Program-made: the position numbers and the translations under genes
The notes under the pieces: generated by a model
Database searches by the model: none
Seen by the model: the letters and a program-made list of their open reading frames with translations, nothing else
What the model was told of the DNA's origin: nothing
Shown here: in pieces, positions 6,693 through 14,068 of the stretch
How the letters are laid out: each line of letters begins with the position of its first letter
How positions within the stretch are numbered: the stretch's first letter is position 1
Origin: RSA11 sp965652565
GTDB lineage: Bacteria; Actinomycetota; Thermoleophilia; Solirubrobacterales; 70-9
DNA length: 25,604 nt
NCBI GenBank assembly: GCA_965652565.1
Contig: CBFGWL010000038.1
Span: 1-25,604 of the forward strand
Direction of reading: 5' to 3'

Positions 6693-8117
6693 ATGAGCAC
6701 AGCCGAGGCATACGTACCGCCGCAGAACCTGGAGGCCGAGGAGTCGGTTCTCGGGGCGATGATGGTGTCCGAGCAGGCGATCGCCTCGGTGATCCTGGAC
6801 GTCCACCTCACCGACGAGGACTTCTACCGCGAGCGCCACCGGATCATCTTCCGCGCCATCAAGGCGCTCTCCGAGAAGGGCGAGCCGGTCGACGCGCTCA
6901 CGGTCACCGAGTACCTCACGCAGCTCGGCGAGCTGGCCGAGGCGGGCGGCCGCGAGTTCGTCTCGAGCCTCGCCTCGACGGTCCCGGTGCCGGGCAATGC
7001 CGGCCACTACGCGAAGATCGTCAAAGCGAACGCGATGCTGCGCCGGCTGCTGGCGACGTCGCAGCGGATCCAGAAGTCCGTCCACGAGCGCGAGGGCGAG
7101 CCGCGCGATCTGGTCGAGCAGGCCGAGCGCATGCTCTTCGAGGTTGCGCACGACACATCCGCCCAGGACTTCGTCTCGATCACGAACATCCTCGAGCGCG
7201 AGACCACCCGCCTCGAGGAGCTCTCCGAGGGCCGCCGCGACCTCACCGGCACGCCGTCGGGGTTCGTCGACTTCGACAACCTCACCGGCGGCTTCCAGCC
7301 GGGCAACCTGATCATCTTCGCCGCGAGGCCGGCGATGGGCAAGAGCGCGCTCGTCGCCAACATCGCCGACTTCGTCGCCGTCGAAAAGCAGCTGCCGGTG
7401 GCCTTCTTCTCGCTCGAGATGTCCGAGACGGAGCTCGCCCACCGCTTCCTCTCGTGCCGGGCGCGCATCGCCGGCGACAAGCTGCGCAAGGGGCAGATCA
7501 AGAGCCTGTGGCCGAAGGTCCTGCGCGCCTCCAACCAGCTCGAGAAAGCGCCGATCTGGATCGACACATCCTCGGACCTGAGCGTCTTGGAGCTGCGCTC
7601 GAAGGCGCGGCGCCTGTATTCGCGCGAGGGCGGGCTCGGGCTGATCATCGTCGACTACATGCAGCTCATGCGCGCCGACGACTCGCGCGCGAGCCGCGTC
7701 GAGCAGGTCGGCCAGATCTCGCGCGGGCTCAAGCTGCTAGCCGGCGAGCTGGGGGTGCCGGTCCTCGGTCTCTCGCAGCTCTCGCGCGCGCCCGAGCTGC
7801 GGCCCGACAAGCGGCCGATCCTCTCGGACCTCCGTGAATCGGGGAACCTCGAGCAGGACGCCGACCTCGTCTGCTTCATCTTCCGCGAGGAGTACTACGA
7901 GCAGGATCCCGACGAGGACATCCGCGGCAAGGCGGAGCTGATCCTCGCCAAGCACCGCAACGGTCCGATCGGCACGGTCGAGCTCGCCTTCCAGAGCATC
8001 TACCCCCGCTTCATGAACCTCGCGCGCTCAGATCGCGAGGGCGCGCCGCCGGCGACCGCGGCGCCCGCCGAGGACCCCGCGCACGACGACCCGTTCGCCG
8101 TCGACGATGAGTTCTGA
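6693..8117 (+). CDS. dnaB: Replicative DNA helicase DnaB
   Basis: DnaB is the ring-shaped ATP-driven helicase that unwinds the replication fork. The start chosen is ATG 6693, giving 474 residues beginning seven residues before VPPQNLEAEESVLGAMM, the usual opening of the N-terminal domain. An in-frame ATG at 6657 would add only unconserved residues. The N-terminal primase-interacting domain spans about residues 8-110 and the RecA-like motor starts near 185. Walker A is ARPAMGKSAL with Lys217, and Walker B is LIIVDYMQLM with Asp321. SQLSRAPE and LRESGNLEQDADLVCFIFREEYY are typical DnaB motifs. The gene is not interrupted by an intein, although DnaB often carries one in actinobacteria. A DnaC-like loader gene overlaps its end by 11 bases, implying translational coupling. 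Confidence 0.97.
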   Translation: MSTAEAYVPPQNLEAEESVLGAMMVSEQAIASVILDVHLTDEDFYRERHRIIFRAIKALSEKGEPVDALTVTEYLTQLGELAEAGGREFVSSLASTVPVPGNAGHYAKIVKANAMLRRLLATSQRIQKSVHEREGEPRDLVEQAERMLFEVAHDTSAQDFVSITNILERETTRLEELSEGRRDLTGTPSGFVDFDNLTGGFQPGNLIIFAARPAMGKSALVANIADFVAVEKQLPVAFFSLEMSETELAHRFLSCRARIAGDKLRKGQIKSLWPKVLRASNQLEKAPIWIDTSSDLSVLELRSKARRLYSREGGLGLIIVDYMQLMRADDSRASRVEQVGQISRGLKLLAGELGVPVLGLSQLSRAPELRPDKRPILSDLRESGNLEQDADLVCFIFREEYYEQDPDEDIRGKAELILAKHRNGPIGTVELAFQSIYPRFMNLARSDREGAPPATAAPAEDPAHDDPFAVDDEF

Positions 8118-8910
8118 GAGTGGGGCAAATCCGGCGCGGGCGCATGGGGCGCCTGCGCGGCGCGCCGCTGCGCCCGGGGCCGGCAACGTCGTGCCGCTGC
8201 GCCCCGGCGACGCGACGGTGAGCGCCTGCCCGCTCGGCAAGTGCGATGGCACGGGCTGGGTGGAGACGCAGGAGGACGCCGTCGAGCCGTGCGAGTGCCG
8301 CAGTCTCGCGCGCAAGCGCACCCGCGGCGTCTCCTCCGCGATCCCGCCGCGCTACCGCGGCGTCTCGTTCGACCGCCCGCCGGTCTCCGACATGGCGCGG
8401 CGCCCCGAGACGCGCGACGTCGTCGCCGCCGTGCGCGAGTACGTCGACAACATCGAGGACATGCTCGCGGCGGGCCGCGGCCTGTGGCTGAGCGGCGACA
8501 TCGGCACGGGCAAGACCACGCTCGCCATGCTGGTCTCCACGGCCGCCGCCGAGGCGGGGCGCTCGCTCGCCGTCTACTCGCTGCCGCGCCTGCTCGCGCG
8601 CATCCGGCGCACCTACGACGCCGAGGTAGCCGAGGACTCCTACCTCGCCTTCTTCGAGCGGCTCACGTCCGTCGATCTGCTCCACATCGACGACCTGGGT
8701 GCCGAGAAGCGCTCGGACTGGGTCCTCGAGCAGCTCTACGCGATCATCGACGAGCGCTACGTCTCGCAGCGCGCGGTGATCGTCACCACGAACCTGGACG
8801 AGGCCGAGCTGGAGGAGCAGATCGGCGCGCGCACGGTCTCCCGCCTGGTGGAGATCTGCGGCGACCCGCTCACGCTCTTCGGCGAGGACAACCGCTACCG
8901 CCCGGCCTGA
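8107..8910 (+). CDS. DnaC/DnaI-type helicase loader ATPase
   Basis: The product is a 267-residue AAA+ ATPase of the DnaC/DnaI/IstB group, proteins that load the DnaB ring onto DNA. Walker A is GDIGTGKTTL (Lys136), Walker B is LLHIDDLGAEK (Asp195-Asp196), and VIVTTNL looks like sensor 1. GARTVSRLVE probably supplies the arginine finger. The N-terminus has a Cys cluster (Cys41, Cys46, Cys62, Cys64) within CPLGKCDGTGW and CEC. It resembles the zinc-binding head of DnaI and phage loaders, although the first spacing is four residues rather than two. The first 35 residues are low-complexity. The 11-base overlap with dnaB strongly suggests a working pair. Loader function is inferred from fold and context; IstB-type transposition helpers share the fold, but no transposase is near. 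Confidence 0.88.
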   Translation: MSSESGANPARAHGAPARRAAAPGAGNVVPLRPGDATVSACPLGKCDGTGWVETQEDAVEPCECRSLARKRTRGVSSAIPPRYRGVSFDRPPVSDMARRPETRDVVAAVREYVDNIEDMLAAGRGLWLSGDIGTGKTTLAMLVSTAAAEAGRSLAVYSLPRLLARIRRTYDAEVAEDSYLAFFERLTSVDLLHIDDLGAEKRSDWVLEQLYAIIDERYVSQRAVIVTTNLDEAELEEQIGARTVSRLVEICGDPLTLFGEDNRYRPA

Positions 8911-8930
8911 GCCGGCCCCGGCGTTCCCCC

Positions 8931-8936
8931 TAAGCT
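8931..8936 (+). promoter_or_regulatory. Putative -10 element of purA (TAAGCT)
   Basis: TAAGCT ends 9 bases before the purA ATG, in a 35-base gap with no Shine-Dalgarno. The spacing predicts a leaderless transcript and is shared with the genes at 10919, 19086 and 19534. Confidence 0.5.
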
Positions 8937-8945
8937 TCTGCGCGC

Positions 8946-10247
8946 ATGCCAGGAATCGTGATCGTGGGCACCCAGTGGGGTGATGAAGGCAAGGGCAAGA
9001 TCGTCGACCTGCTCGCCGAGCGGGCCGATGCGATCGTGCGCTTTCAGGGCGGCAACAACGCCGGCCACACGATCGTGCGCGACGGCGAGGAGTTCAAGCT
9101 GCACCTGATCCCCTCGGGGATCCTCTATCCCGGGCGCGCGTGCATCATCGGCAACGGCGTCGTCGTCGACCCGGCCGTGCTGATCTCCGAGCTCGACGGG
9201 CTGCGCCGGCGCGGCGTCGACGTGACCGGCGTGAAGGTCTCGGCGAACGCGCACCTGATCATGCCTTACCACGTGATGCTCGACTCGGCGGGCGAGGCGA
9301 AGCTCGGCAAGCTCGCGATCGGCACCACGAAGCGCGGCATCGGCCCCTGCTACGCGGACAAGGCCGCCCGCCTCGGCATCCGCGTCCAGGACATGCTCGA
9401 CCCGAAGATCCTGCGCAAGAAGATCCTCGCGGCGCTCGAGCCGAAGAAGCAGATGCTGCGGCCGTTCGCGCGCGACCCGAAGCTCGACCTGCACGCGATC
9501 GCCGAGCAGTACACGGCCTACGGTCACCGCCTCGAGCCCCACATCGCCGACACGGCGCGGATCTGCTGGGACGTCCTCGACCGCGACGGGGTGGTGCTCT
9601 TCGAAGGCGCGCAGGCCGCCATGCTCGACCTCGACCACGGCACCTATCCCTTCGTCTCCTCGTCGAACCCGATCGCCGGTGCCGCCTGCGTGGGCGCGGG
9701 CGTCGGCCCCACCGACATCAGCGAGGTCTGGGGGGTCGCCAAGGCCTACACCACGCGGGTCGGCGCGGGCCCGTTCCCGACCGAGCTCGACGACGAGGTC
9801 GGCAAGCACCTGCTCACCAAGGGCCACGAGTACGGCACCACGACCGGGCGGGAGCGCCGTACGGGCTGGCTCGACCTGGTCGCGCTCCGCTACGCGGCGC
9901 GCCTCAACCGCCTCTCCGCGCTGGTGATCACCAAGCTGGACGTGCTCGCTGGGCTCGACCCGATCCGCGTCGCGGTCCGCTACCGGGGCGGCGACGGAGC
10001 GATCTTCGAGGAGTTCCCCTACCACCAGTCGATCCTGCACGCCGCGGAGGCGGAGTACGAGGAGCTCCCCGGCTTCGGCGACGACATCGCGAACTGCCGC
10101 GACGAGTCCGAGCTGCCCCAGGCGGCGCGCGACTACCTCGCGTTCATCGAGGACTTCGTGGGCGTGCCGATCAAGCTGATCGGCGTCGGCCCGGGCCGCG
10201 ATCAAATCGTCGCCCGCGGCGAGCAGCACGCCCTGCTGGCGGCCTGA
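8946..10247 (+). CDS. purA: Adenylosuccinate synthetase
   Basis: This cytosolic enzyme joins IMP and aspartate using GTP to make adenylosuccinate, the first committed step from IMP to AMP. The product of 433 residues is full length. GTQWGDEGKGK (Asp13, Lys16) forms the P-loop with the catalytic Asp, and NNAGHTI supplies His41. Further signatures are TTKRGIGPCYADK, LFEGAQAAMLDLDHGTYPFVSSSN, GVAKAYTTRVGAGPFPTE, and the GTP-binding TKLDVL near residue 330. It follows the dnaB-loader pair by 35 bases but appears to have its own promoter. purA is often found near dnaB in Gram-positive genomes. Confidence 0.98.
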   Translation: MPGIVIVGTQWGDEGKGKIVDLLAERADAIVRFQGGNNAGHTIVRDGEEFKLHLIPSGILYPGRACIIGNGVVVDPAVLISELDGLRRRGVDVTGVKVSANAHLIMPYHVMLDSAGEAKLGKLAIGTTKRGIGPCYADKAARLGIRVQDMLDPKILRKKILAALEPKKQMLRPFARDPKLDLHAIAEQYTAYGHRLEPHIADTARICWDVLDRDGVVLFEGAQAAMLDLDHGTYPFVSSSNPIAGAACVGAGVGPTDISEVWGVAKAYTTRVGAGPFPTELDDEVGKHLLTKGHEYGTTTGRERRTGWLDLVALRYAARLNRLSALVITKLDVLAGLDPIRVAVRYRGGDGAIFEEFPYHQSILHAAEAEYEELPGFGDDIANCRDESELPQAARDYLAFIEDFVGVPIKLIGVGPGRDQIVARGEQHALLAA

Positions 10248-10287
10248 GGGCCTGATCCCGAGCGCCTGCGGCACTGCGGCTGAACGG

Positions 10288-10293
10288 TAGGAT
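10288..10293 (+). promoter_or_regulatory. Putative -10 element of the gene at 10366 (TAGGAT)
   Basis: TAGGAT is the only -10-like hexamer in the 118-base gap after purA. A start near 10300 would leave a leader of about 65 bases ending in a strong AGGAGG ribosome site (10353-10361), so this gene would be leadered. Confidence 0.35.
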
Positions 10294-10365
10294 CCGGCGC
10301 CGTTCGAGTTCGCGGCTGGGGTCGATCCGGGGGGCCGGTCGCACTGGTCCCTAACAGGAGGTCGC

Positions 10366-10815
10366 ATGAGAACGAGAGTCATCCGGTTGGCCGCGGTGGG
10401 CGCGGCCGCAGCGCTGTGCGCCCTATCGATCGCCGGATCGCCCGCGACGGCAGGTCCCAAGCAGAACGGGGTCTACAAGGGCAAGGTGACGGGCAAGGCG
10501 GGGAAGGACCCGATCAACCAGGGCAACTTCAAGATGCGCGTCACCAACAACGGGCGCAAGCTCAAGAAGTTCTACGTCGTGCTGAACGTGATCTGCAGCT
10601 CGCTGCCCCCGTACGTCGAGCCGCACCCGATCGCGTTCCCCACGGTCAAGATCAAGAAGAACGGCAAGTTCAAGCGCGTCTGGAAGCCGAACAGGGACTC
10701 GCGCATCGTGCTCAAGGGCCGGCTCAAGGGGCGCAAGATCAGGAAGGGCGTCCTGGACTACAGGGTCGGGATCTGCGTGCGCAAGGCCAAGTGGAGCGCC
10801 CGCCGGGTGCGCTGA
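10366..10815 (+). CDS. Small secreted Lys-rich hypothetical protein
   Basis: The product has 149 residues. Residues 1-29 form a clear signal peptide (MRTR basic start, Ala/Leu core, SPATA cleavage box). The mature part is very basic, rich in Lys, Arg, Gly and Val. It has repeated short beta-like strands such as GVYKGKVTGK and GRLKGRKIRKGVLDYRVG, and two Cys residues that could form a disulphide. No enzymatic motif is visible and I do not recognise a named family. The pattern is like small beta-sandwich secreted proteins common in Solirubrobacter-type genomes. The start is firm because of the AGGAGG site 5 bases before the ATG. It stands alone between purA and the carboxylase gene, with a strong hairpin after its stop. 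Confidence 0.82.
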   Translation: MRTRVIRLAAVGAAAALCALSIAGSPATAGPKQNGVYKGKVTGKAGKDPINQGNFKMRVTNNGRKLKKFYVVLNVICSSLPPYVEPHPIAFPTVKIKKNGKFKRVWKPNRDSRIVLKGRLKGRKIRKGVLDYRVGICVRKAKWSARRVR

Positions 10816-10845
10816 CGCGCCGACCCGCGCCAGCGTGAGCGCGAT

Positions 10846-10888
10846 GAGTGGCGCCGGGCGCCCTAGCCGGGCGAAACCGGCGTCACTC
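10846..10888 (+). terminator. Long hairpin between the secreted-protein gene and the carboxylase gene
   Basis: GAGTGGCGCCGG (10846-10857) pairs with CCGGCGTCACTC (10877-10888): 12 pairs with a single G-T. Inside, CGCCC (10859-10863) pairs with GGGCG (10869-10873) around the loop TAGCC. No T-run follows, so it may be a terminator of the T-less type seen in GC-rich actinobacteria. Its right arm reaches the likely -35 area of the next promoter (-10 at 10904), so a role as an operator is possible. Confidence 0.5.
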
Positions 10889-10903
10889 TAAGCGCTACCT
10901 AAA

Positions 10904-10909
10904 TAGACT
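10904..10909 (+). promoter_or_regulatory. Putative -10 element of the biotin carboxylase gene (TAGACT)
   Basis: TAGACT ends 9 bases before the ATG at 10919. The intervening bases hold no Shine-Dalgarno, predicting a leaderless transcript. The upstream bases TAAGCGCTACCTAAA make this the most A/T-rich spot of the gap. Confidence 0.5.
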
Positions 10910-10918
10910 GCCGCGCCT

Positions 10919-12679
10919 ATGTTCGAAAAGGTGCTGGTCGCCAACCGCGGCGAGATCGCGATCCGCGTGATGCGGACGCTTCGGGAGATGGGGATCGGCT
11001 CGGTCGGCGTCTACTCCGAGGCCGACCGCGACACCCCGCACGTGCGTTTTGCCGATGAGGCCTACCTGCTGGGCCCGCCCGTCCCTGCCGAGAGCTACCT
11101 CAACATCGAGCGGATCATCGAGGTCGCCCAGCAGGCGGGCGCGCAGGCCGTGCATCCCGGCTACGGGTTCCTCGCCGAGAACGCGGCCTTCGCGAACGCG
11201 CTCGAGGAGGCCGGCCTGGTGTGGATCGGCCCGCCCGCCAGCGCGATCGAGGCGATGGGATCGAAGACCCGCGCCCGCGAGATCATGCAGGCGGCCGGCG
11301 TGCCGATCGTGCCCGGCTCTACCGAGCCCTCCGAGGACGTCGAGGCCGCCCGCAAGGTCGCCGCGGAGATCGGTTATCCCGTCGCCTGCAAGGCGGCCGG
11401 CGGCGGTGGCGGCAAGGGCTTCCGGGTCGCCCACAGCGAGGACGAGCTCGCCGACGCCTTCGAGGGCGCCGCGCGCGAGGGCGAGAAGTTCTTCTCCGAC
11501 CCGCGCGTCTACCTGGAGCGCTACCTCGAGGACCCGCGCCACGTCGAGGTGCAGGTGCTCGCCGACTCGCACGGCAACGTGATCCACCTCGGCGAGCGCG
11601 ACTGCTCGATCCAGCGCCGCCACCAGAAGCTGATCGAGGAGGCGCCCGGCCCGCTTGTCGACGAGGAGATGCGCGAGCGCATCGGCAAGATCGCCACCGA
11701 GGCCGCCGCGGCCGTCGACTACCGCGGCGCCGGGACGATCGAGGGCATGCAGGTGGGCGACGAGTACTTCTTCCTCGAGATGAACACCCGCGTGCAGGTC
11801 GAGCACTGCGTGACCGAGATGATCACCGGCATCGACATCGTGCGCGAGCAGATCCGCATCGCCGCGGGCGAGCCGATCTCCGTGACCCAGGACGAGGTCG
11901 AGTTCCGCGGGCACGCGATCGAGTGCCGCATCAACGCGGAGGCCGCCCACAAGAACTTCGCGCCGGCGCCCGGGCCGATCGAGAGCTACATCGAGCCCGC
12001 GGGCCCCGGCGTGCGCGTCGACTCGGGACTCGAGGCGGGCACCGAGGTGACGCCGCTGTACGACCCGATGGTCGCCAAGCTGATCGTGTGGGACGTCGAT
12101 CGCGAGTCGGCCACCAAGCGCATGCTGCGTGCCCTGGGCGAGTACCGGATCGAGCCGCTCACCACGCTGATCCCGTTCCACCAGGCGATCCTCTCCACGG
12201 AGGAGTGGGCGAACGCGTCCACGTGCCGCGAGTTGATCGCCGACCGCAAGTGGCTGAAGAGCCTCGCGCCCGAGAGCGCGGCGCCCGCGCAGGACGGCGA
12301 GGAAGAGGAGACGACCGAGCGCACCTACAAGGTTGAGGTCGACGGGCGCCTGCACGAGGTCAAGGTGATCGGCGCCGCCGCCCCGGCCGCGGCCGGCGGC
12401 AACCCCGGCGCGAAGGCGCCCCCGCGCCGCGAGCGCCGCAAGGGCGGCGGCGGCGGTGGGGCGAGCGGCCCAGAGCTGCCCTCGCCGCTGCAGGGCACCG
12501 TCTTCAAGGTGAACGCCTCGGAGGGCCAGGAGGTCGCCGAGGGCGATCTGATCTGCGTGATCGAGGCGATGAAGATGGAGAACGAGATCACCGCGCATCG
12601 CGCCGGCAAGGTCACCGCTATCAAGGTCAAGGAGGGCGACTCCGTGAGCAGCGGCGACGTCCTCGCAGTCATCGAGTAG
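10919..12679 (+). CDS. Acetyl/propionyl-CoA carboxylase alpha subunit (biotin carboxylase + BCCP)
   Basis: The product has 586 residues. The biotin carboxylase part (about 1-450) charges biotin with bicarbonate and ATP. The C-terminal carrier domain (about 515-586) holds the biotin. Seen are VHPGYGFLAENAAFANAL, the ATP-grasp loop KAAGGGGGKGFRVA, ERDCSIQRRHQKLIEEAP, and FLEMNTRVQVEHCVTEMITGIDIV. An Ala/Gly/Pro-rich linker leads to EAMKMENEI, whose Lys552 is biotinylated about 35 residues from the end, as usual. Such fused alpha subunits work with a carboxyltransferase beta subunit on acetyl-, propionyl- or longer acyl-CoA. No beta subunit is in this window, so the substrate cannot be assigned. 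Gene names accA1/accA3/pccA are possible but not separable here. Confidence 0.95.
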   Translation: MFEKVLVANRGEIAIRVMRTLREMGIGSVGVYSEADRDTPHVRFADEAYLLGPPVPAESYLNIERIIEVAQQAGAQAVHPGYGFLAENAAFANALEEAGLVWIGPPASAIEAMGSKTRAREIMQAAGVPIVPGSTEPSEDVEAARKVAAEIGYPVACKAAGGGGGKGFRVAHSEDELADAFEGAAREGEKFFSDPRVYLERYLEDPRHVEVQVLADSHGNVIHLGERDCSIQRRHQKLIEEAPGPLVDEEMRERIGKIATEAAAAVDYRGAGTIEGMQVGDEYFFLEMNTRVQVEHCVTEMITGIDIVREQIRIAAGEPISVTQDEVEFRGHAIECRINAEAAHKNFAPAPGPIESYIEPAGPGVRVDSGLEAGTEVTPLYDPMVAKLIVWDVDRESATKRMLRALGEYRIEPLTTLIPFHQAILSTEEWANASTCRELIADRKWLKSLAPESAAPAQDGEEEETTERTYKVEVDGRLHEVKVIGAAAPAAAGGNPGAKAPPRRERRKGGGGGGASGPELPSPLQGTVFKVNASEGQEVAEGDLICVIEAMKMENEITAHRAGKVTAIKVKEGDSVSSGDVLAVIE

Positions 12680-12717
12680 CGGCCGGCGCCCGCGCCGCGC
12701 CCGCGGTGGCGTCGTGC

Positions 12718-12723
12718 GATCCT
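12718..12723 (+). promoter_or_regulatory. Weak -10-like element of the VOC gene (GATCCT)
   Basis: GATCCT ends 8 bases before the ATG at 12732. Only A2 and T6 of TANNNT match, so this is weak; the gene could instead be transcribed with the carboxylase gene 52 bases upstream. Confidence 0.25.
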
Positions 12724-12731
12724 GTCCAGCG

Positions 12732-13151
12732 ATGGAGCAGCGCCTCTCCCTGATCACCCTCGGCGTGGAGGACGTCGCGCGCTCCCGCGCCTTCTACGAG
12801 GCGCTCGGCTGGGAAGGTCAGAGCCCTGACGGCGACGTGGTGTTCTTCCAGGCCGGCGGGATGGTGGTCGCGCTCTGGGATCGCGGCAAGCTCGCGGCCG
12901 ACTCCGGCGTCGACGATGCCGGCGGGTCGGGCGGCTTCACACTCGCGTACAACACGCGCAGCCCGGAGGAGGTCGACTCGGTCATCGAGGAGGCGCGCGC
13001 CGCGGGGGCGCGGATCACACGCGAGCCCGGCAAGGCGTTTTGGGGCGGTTACACCGCCGCGTTCACCGATCCTGACGGCCACCCCTGGGAGATCGCCCAC
13101 AACCCGAGCTGGACGATCACCGACGACGGCCGCACGCTGCTCGGATCGTGA
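12732..13151 (+). CDS. VOC (vicinal oxygen chelate) family protein
   Basis: The product has 139 residues with two beta-alpha-beta-beta-beta repeats: LITLGVEDVARSRAFYEALGW in the first and FTDPDGHPWEIAHNP in the second. These are signatures of glyoxalase/bleomycin-resistance/dioxygenase proteins. The usual first-strand metal ligand is not evident (LITLG instead of a His or Gln there), while the Glu in WEIAHNP is kept. Glyoxalase I activity should therefore not be assumed. The ATG at 12732 was chosen because it starts just before the first strand; an upstream in-frame ATG at 12714 adds nothing conserved. Its TGA overlaps the GTG of the next gene (GTGA, 13148-13151), so the two are probably made together. 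Confidence 0.88.
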   Translation: MEQRLSLITLGVEDVARSRAFYEALGWEGQSPDGDVVFFQAGGMVVALWDRGKLAADSGVDDAGGSGGFTLAYNTRSPEEVDSVIEEARAAGARITREPGKAFWGGYTAAFTDPDGHPWEIAHNPSWTITDDGRTLLGS

Positions 13152-14062
13152 GCACCGAAGCGCTGCGAGTGCTGCCCTGGCGCGGCCCGGGTGAGGGCCG
13201 CCCGGCGCTGCCGCTGCCTCCCGGCAAGCTGCCCCTGCGCTACGCGGGGACGACGCGCAAGCGCTGGCGCTACGTCGGCGTCTTCGCCGAGGAGGTCATG
13301 CTCTGCGCCGCGCGCGTGCAGGTGGGGCCGATCGGGCAGACCTTCTGGGCCGTGCTCGACCGCGAGCGCGGCGAGCTGCACGAGCGCACCGTGAACCTTC
13401 TGCCGGGTGCCCGCGGCGAGGTATGGACCGAGATCGACGCCGGCGCCGTGCGCTGGGCGCCTGATGGAAACTGCACGACCCGCATCGAGGGCAAGGAGCC
13501 GCAGACGGGCGAGCGCGTGCGCGGCTTTCTGCGCGTCGGCGGCGGGCGCTGGGTGGAGTCGGTGTGCCCGAACGGCGCGGGCGGCTACGTGTGGACCCGC
13601 AAGCGCGCCGGCGCGCCGATCGGCTACGACGTGCGCATCGGCGAGCGTCGCCTGCGGGGCGAGGCGCTCGGCATCGAGGACGAGTCCGGCGGCTATCACC
13701 CCCGCCACACCGTGTGGAGCTGGTCGGCCGGCGTGGGCGAGCTGGCCGACGGGCGCGCCGTGGCCTGGAACCTCGTGGCGGGCGTGAACGATCCCGAGCG
13801 CAACTCCGAGCGCGCGATCTGGGTCGAGGGCGAGCCCACCGAGCCGCAGCCCGTGAGCTTCGATGGCCTGGACGCCGTGTCGTTCGCCGACGGTGCGCGC
13901 CTCGAGTTCACCGCCGAGGCCGAACGCGCCAAGTCAGAGAACCGCTGGCTGGTTCGCTACGCGTACCGCCAGCCGTTCGGCACGTTCCGCGGGACGCTGC
14001 CGGGTGGGCTCGAGCTGCGGCACGGGCTCGGCGTGATGGAGCACCACGACGCCACCTGGTGA
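13148..14062 (+). CDS. DUF2804-like protein
   Basis: The product has 304 residues and starts at GTG 13148, overlapping the VOC stop by 4 bases. I recognise the DUF2804 pattern: RWRYVGVFAEEVMLCAARVQVGP near residues 38-62, FWAVLDRERGELHERTV, VWTRKRAG, HTVWSWSAGVGELADGRAVAWNLVAG, and the closing GVMEHHDATW. The family is widespread in actinobacteria and has no established biochemical role as far as I know. The sequence has many Trp/Arg-rich beta strands and no signal peptide or membrane helix, suggesting a cytosolic beta-rich ligand-binding or enzyme fold. The overlap with a VOC gene hints at a joint function on a small molecule, which is only inference. It converges on the TadE-like gene with 6 bases between them. 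Confidence 0.8.
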   Translation: MSTEALRVLPWRGPGEGRPALPLPPGKLPLRYAGTTRKRWRYVGVFAEEVMLCAARVQVGPIGQTFWAVLDRERGELHERTVNLLPGARGEVWTEIDAGAVRWAPDGNCTTRIEGKEPQTGERVRGFLRVGGGRWVESVCPNGAGGYVWTRKRAGAPIGYDVRIGERRLRGEALGIEDESGGYHPRHTVWSWSAGVGELADGRAVAWNLVAGVNDPERNSERAIWVEGEPTEPQPVSFDGLDAVSFADGARLEFTAEAERAKSENRWLVRYAYRQPFGTFRGTLPGGLELRHGLGVMEHHDATW

Positions 14063-14068
14063 GCGCCT

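Noticed and set aside
8107..8910. IstB transposition helper as the identity of the AAA+ gene
   Set aside because: No IstA-type transposase or inverted repeat is near, and the overlap with dnaB fits a helicase loader better.
8895..10460. 521-codon minus-strand open frame opposite purA
   Set aside because: It is a shadow of purA, with no motif and biased Asp/Arg/Val composition.
10895..12757. 620-codon minus-strand open frame opposite the biotin carboxylase gene
   Set aside because: Its Leu/Gly/Asp/His-rich sequence with no domain is typical of the complement of a GC-rich gene.
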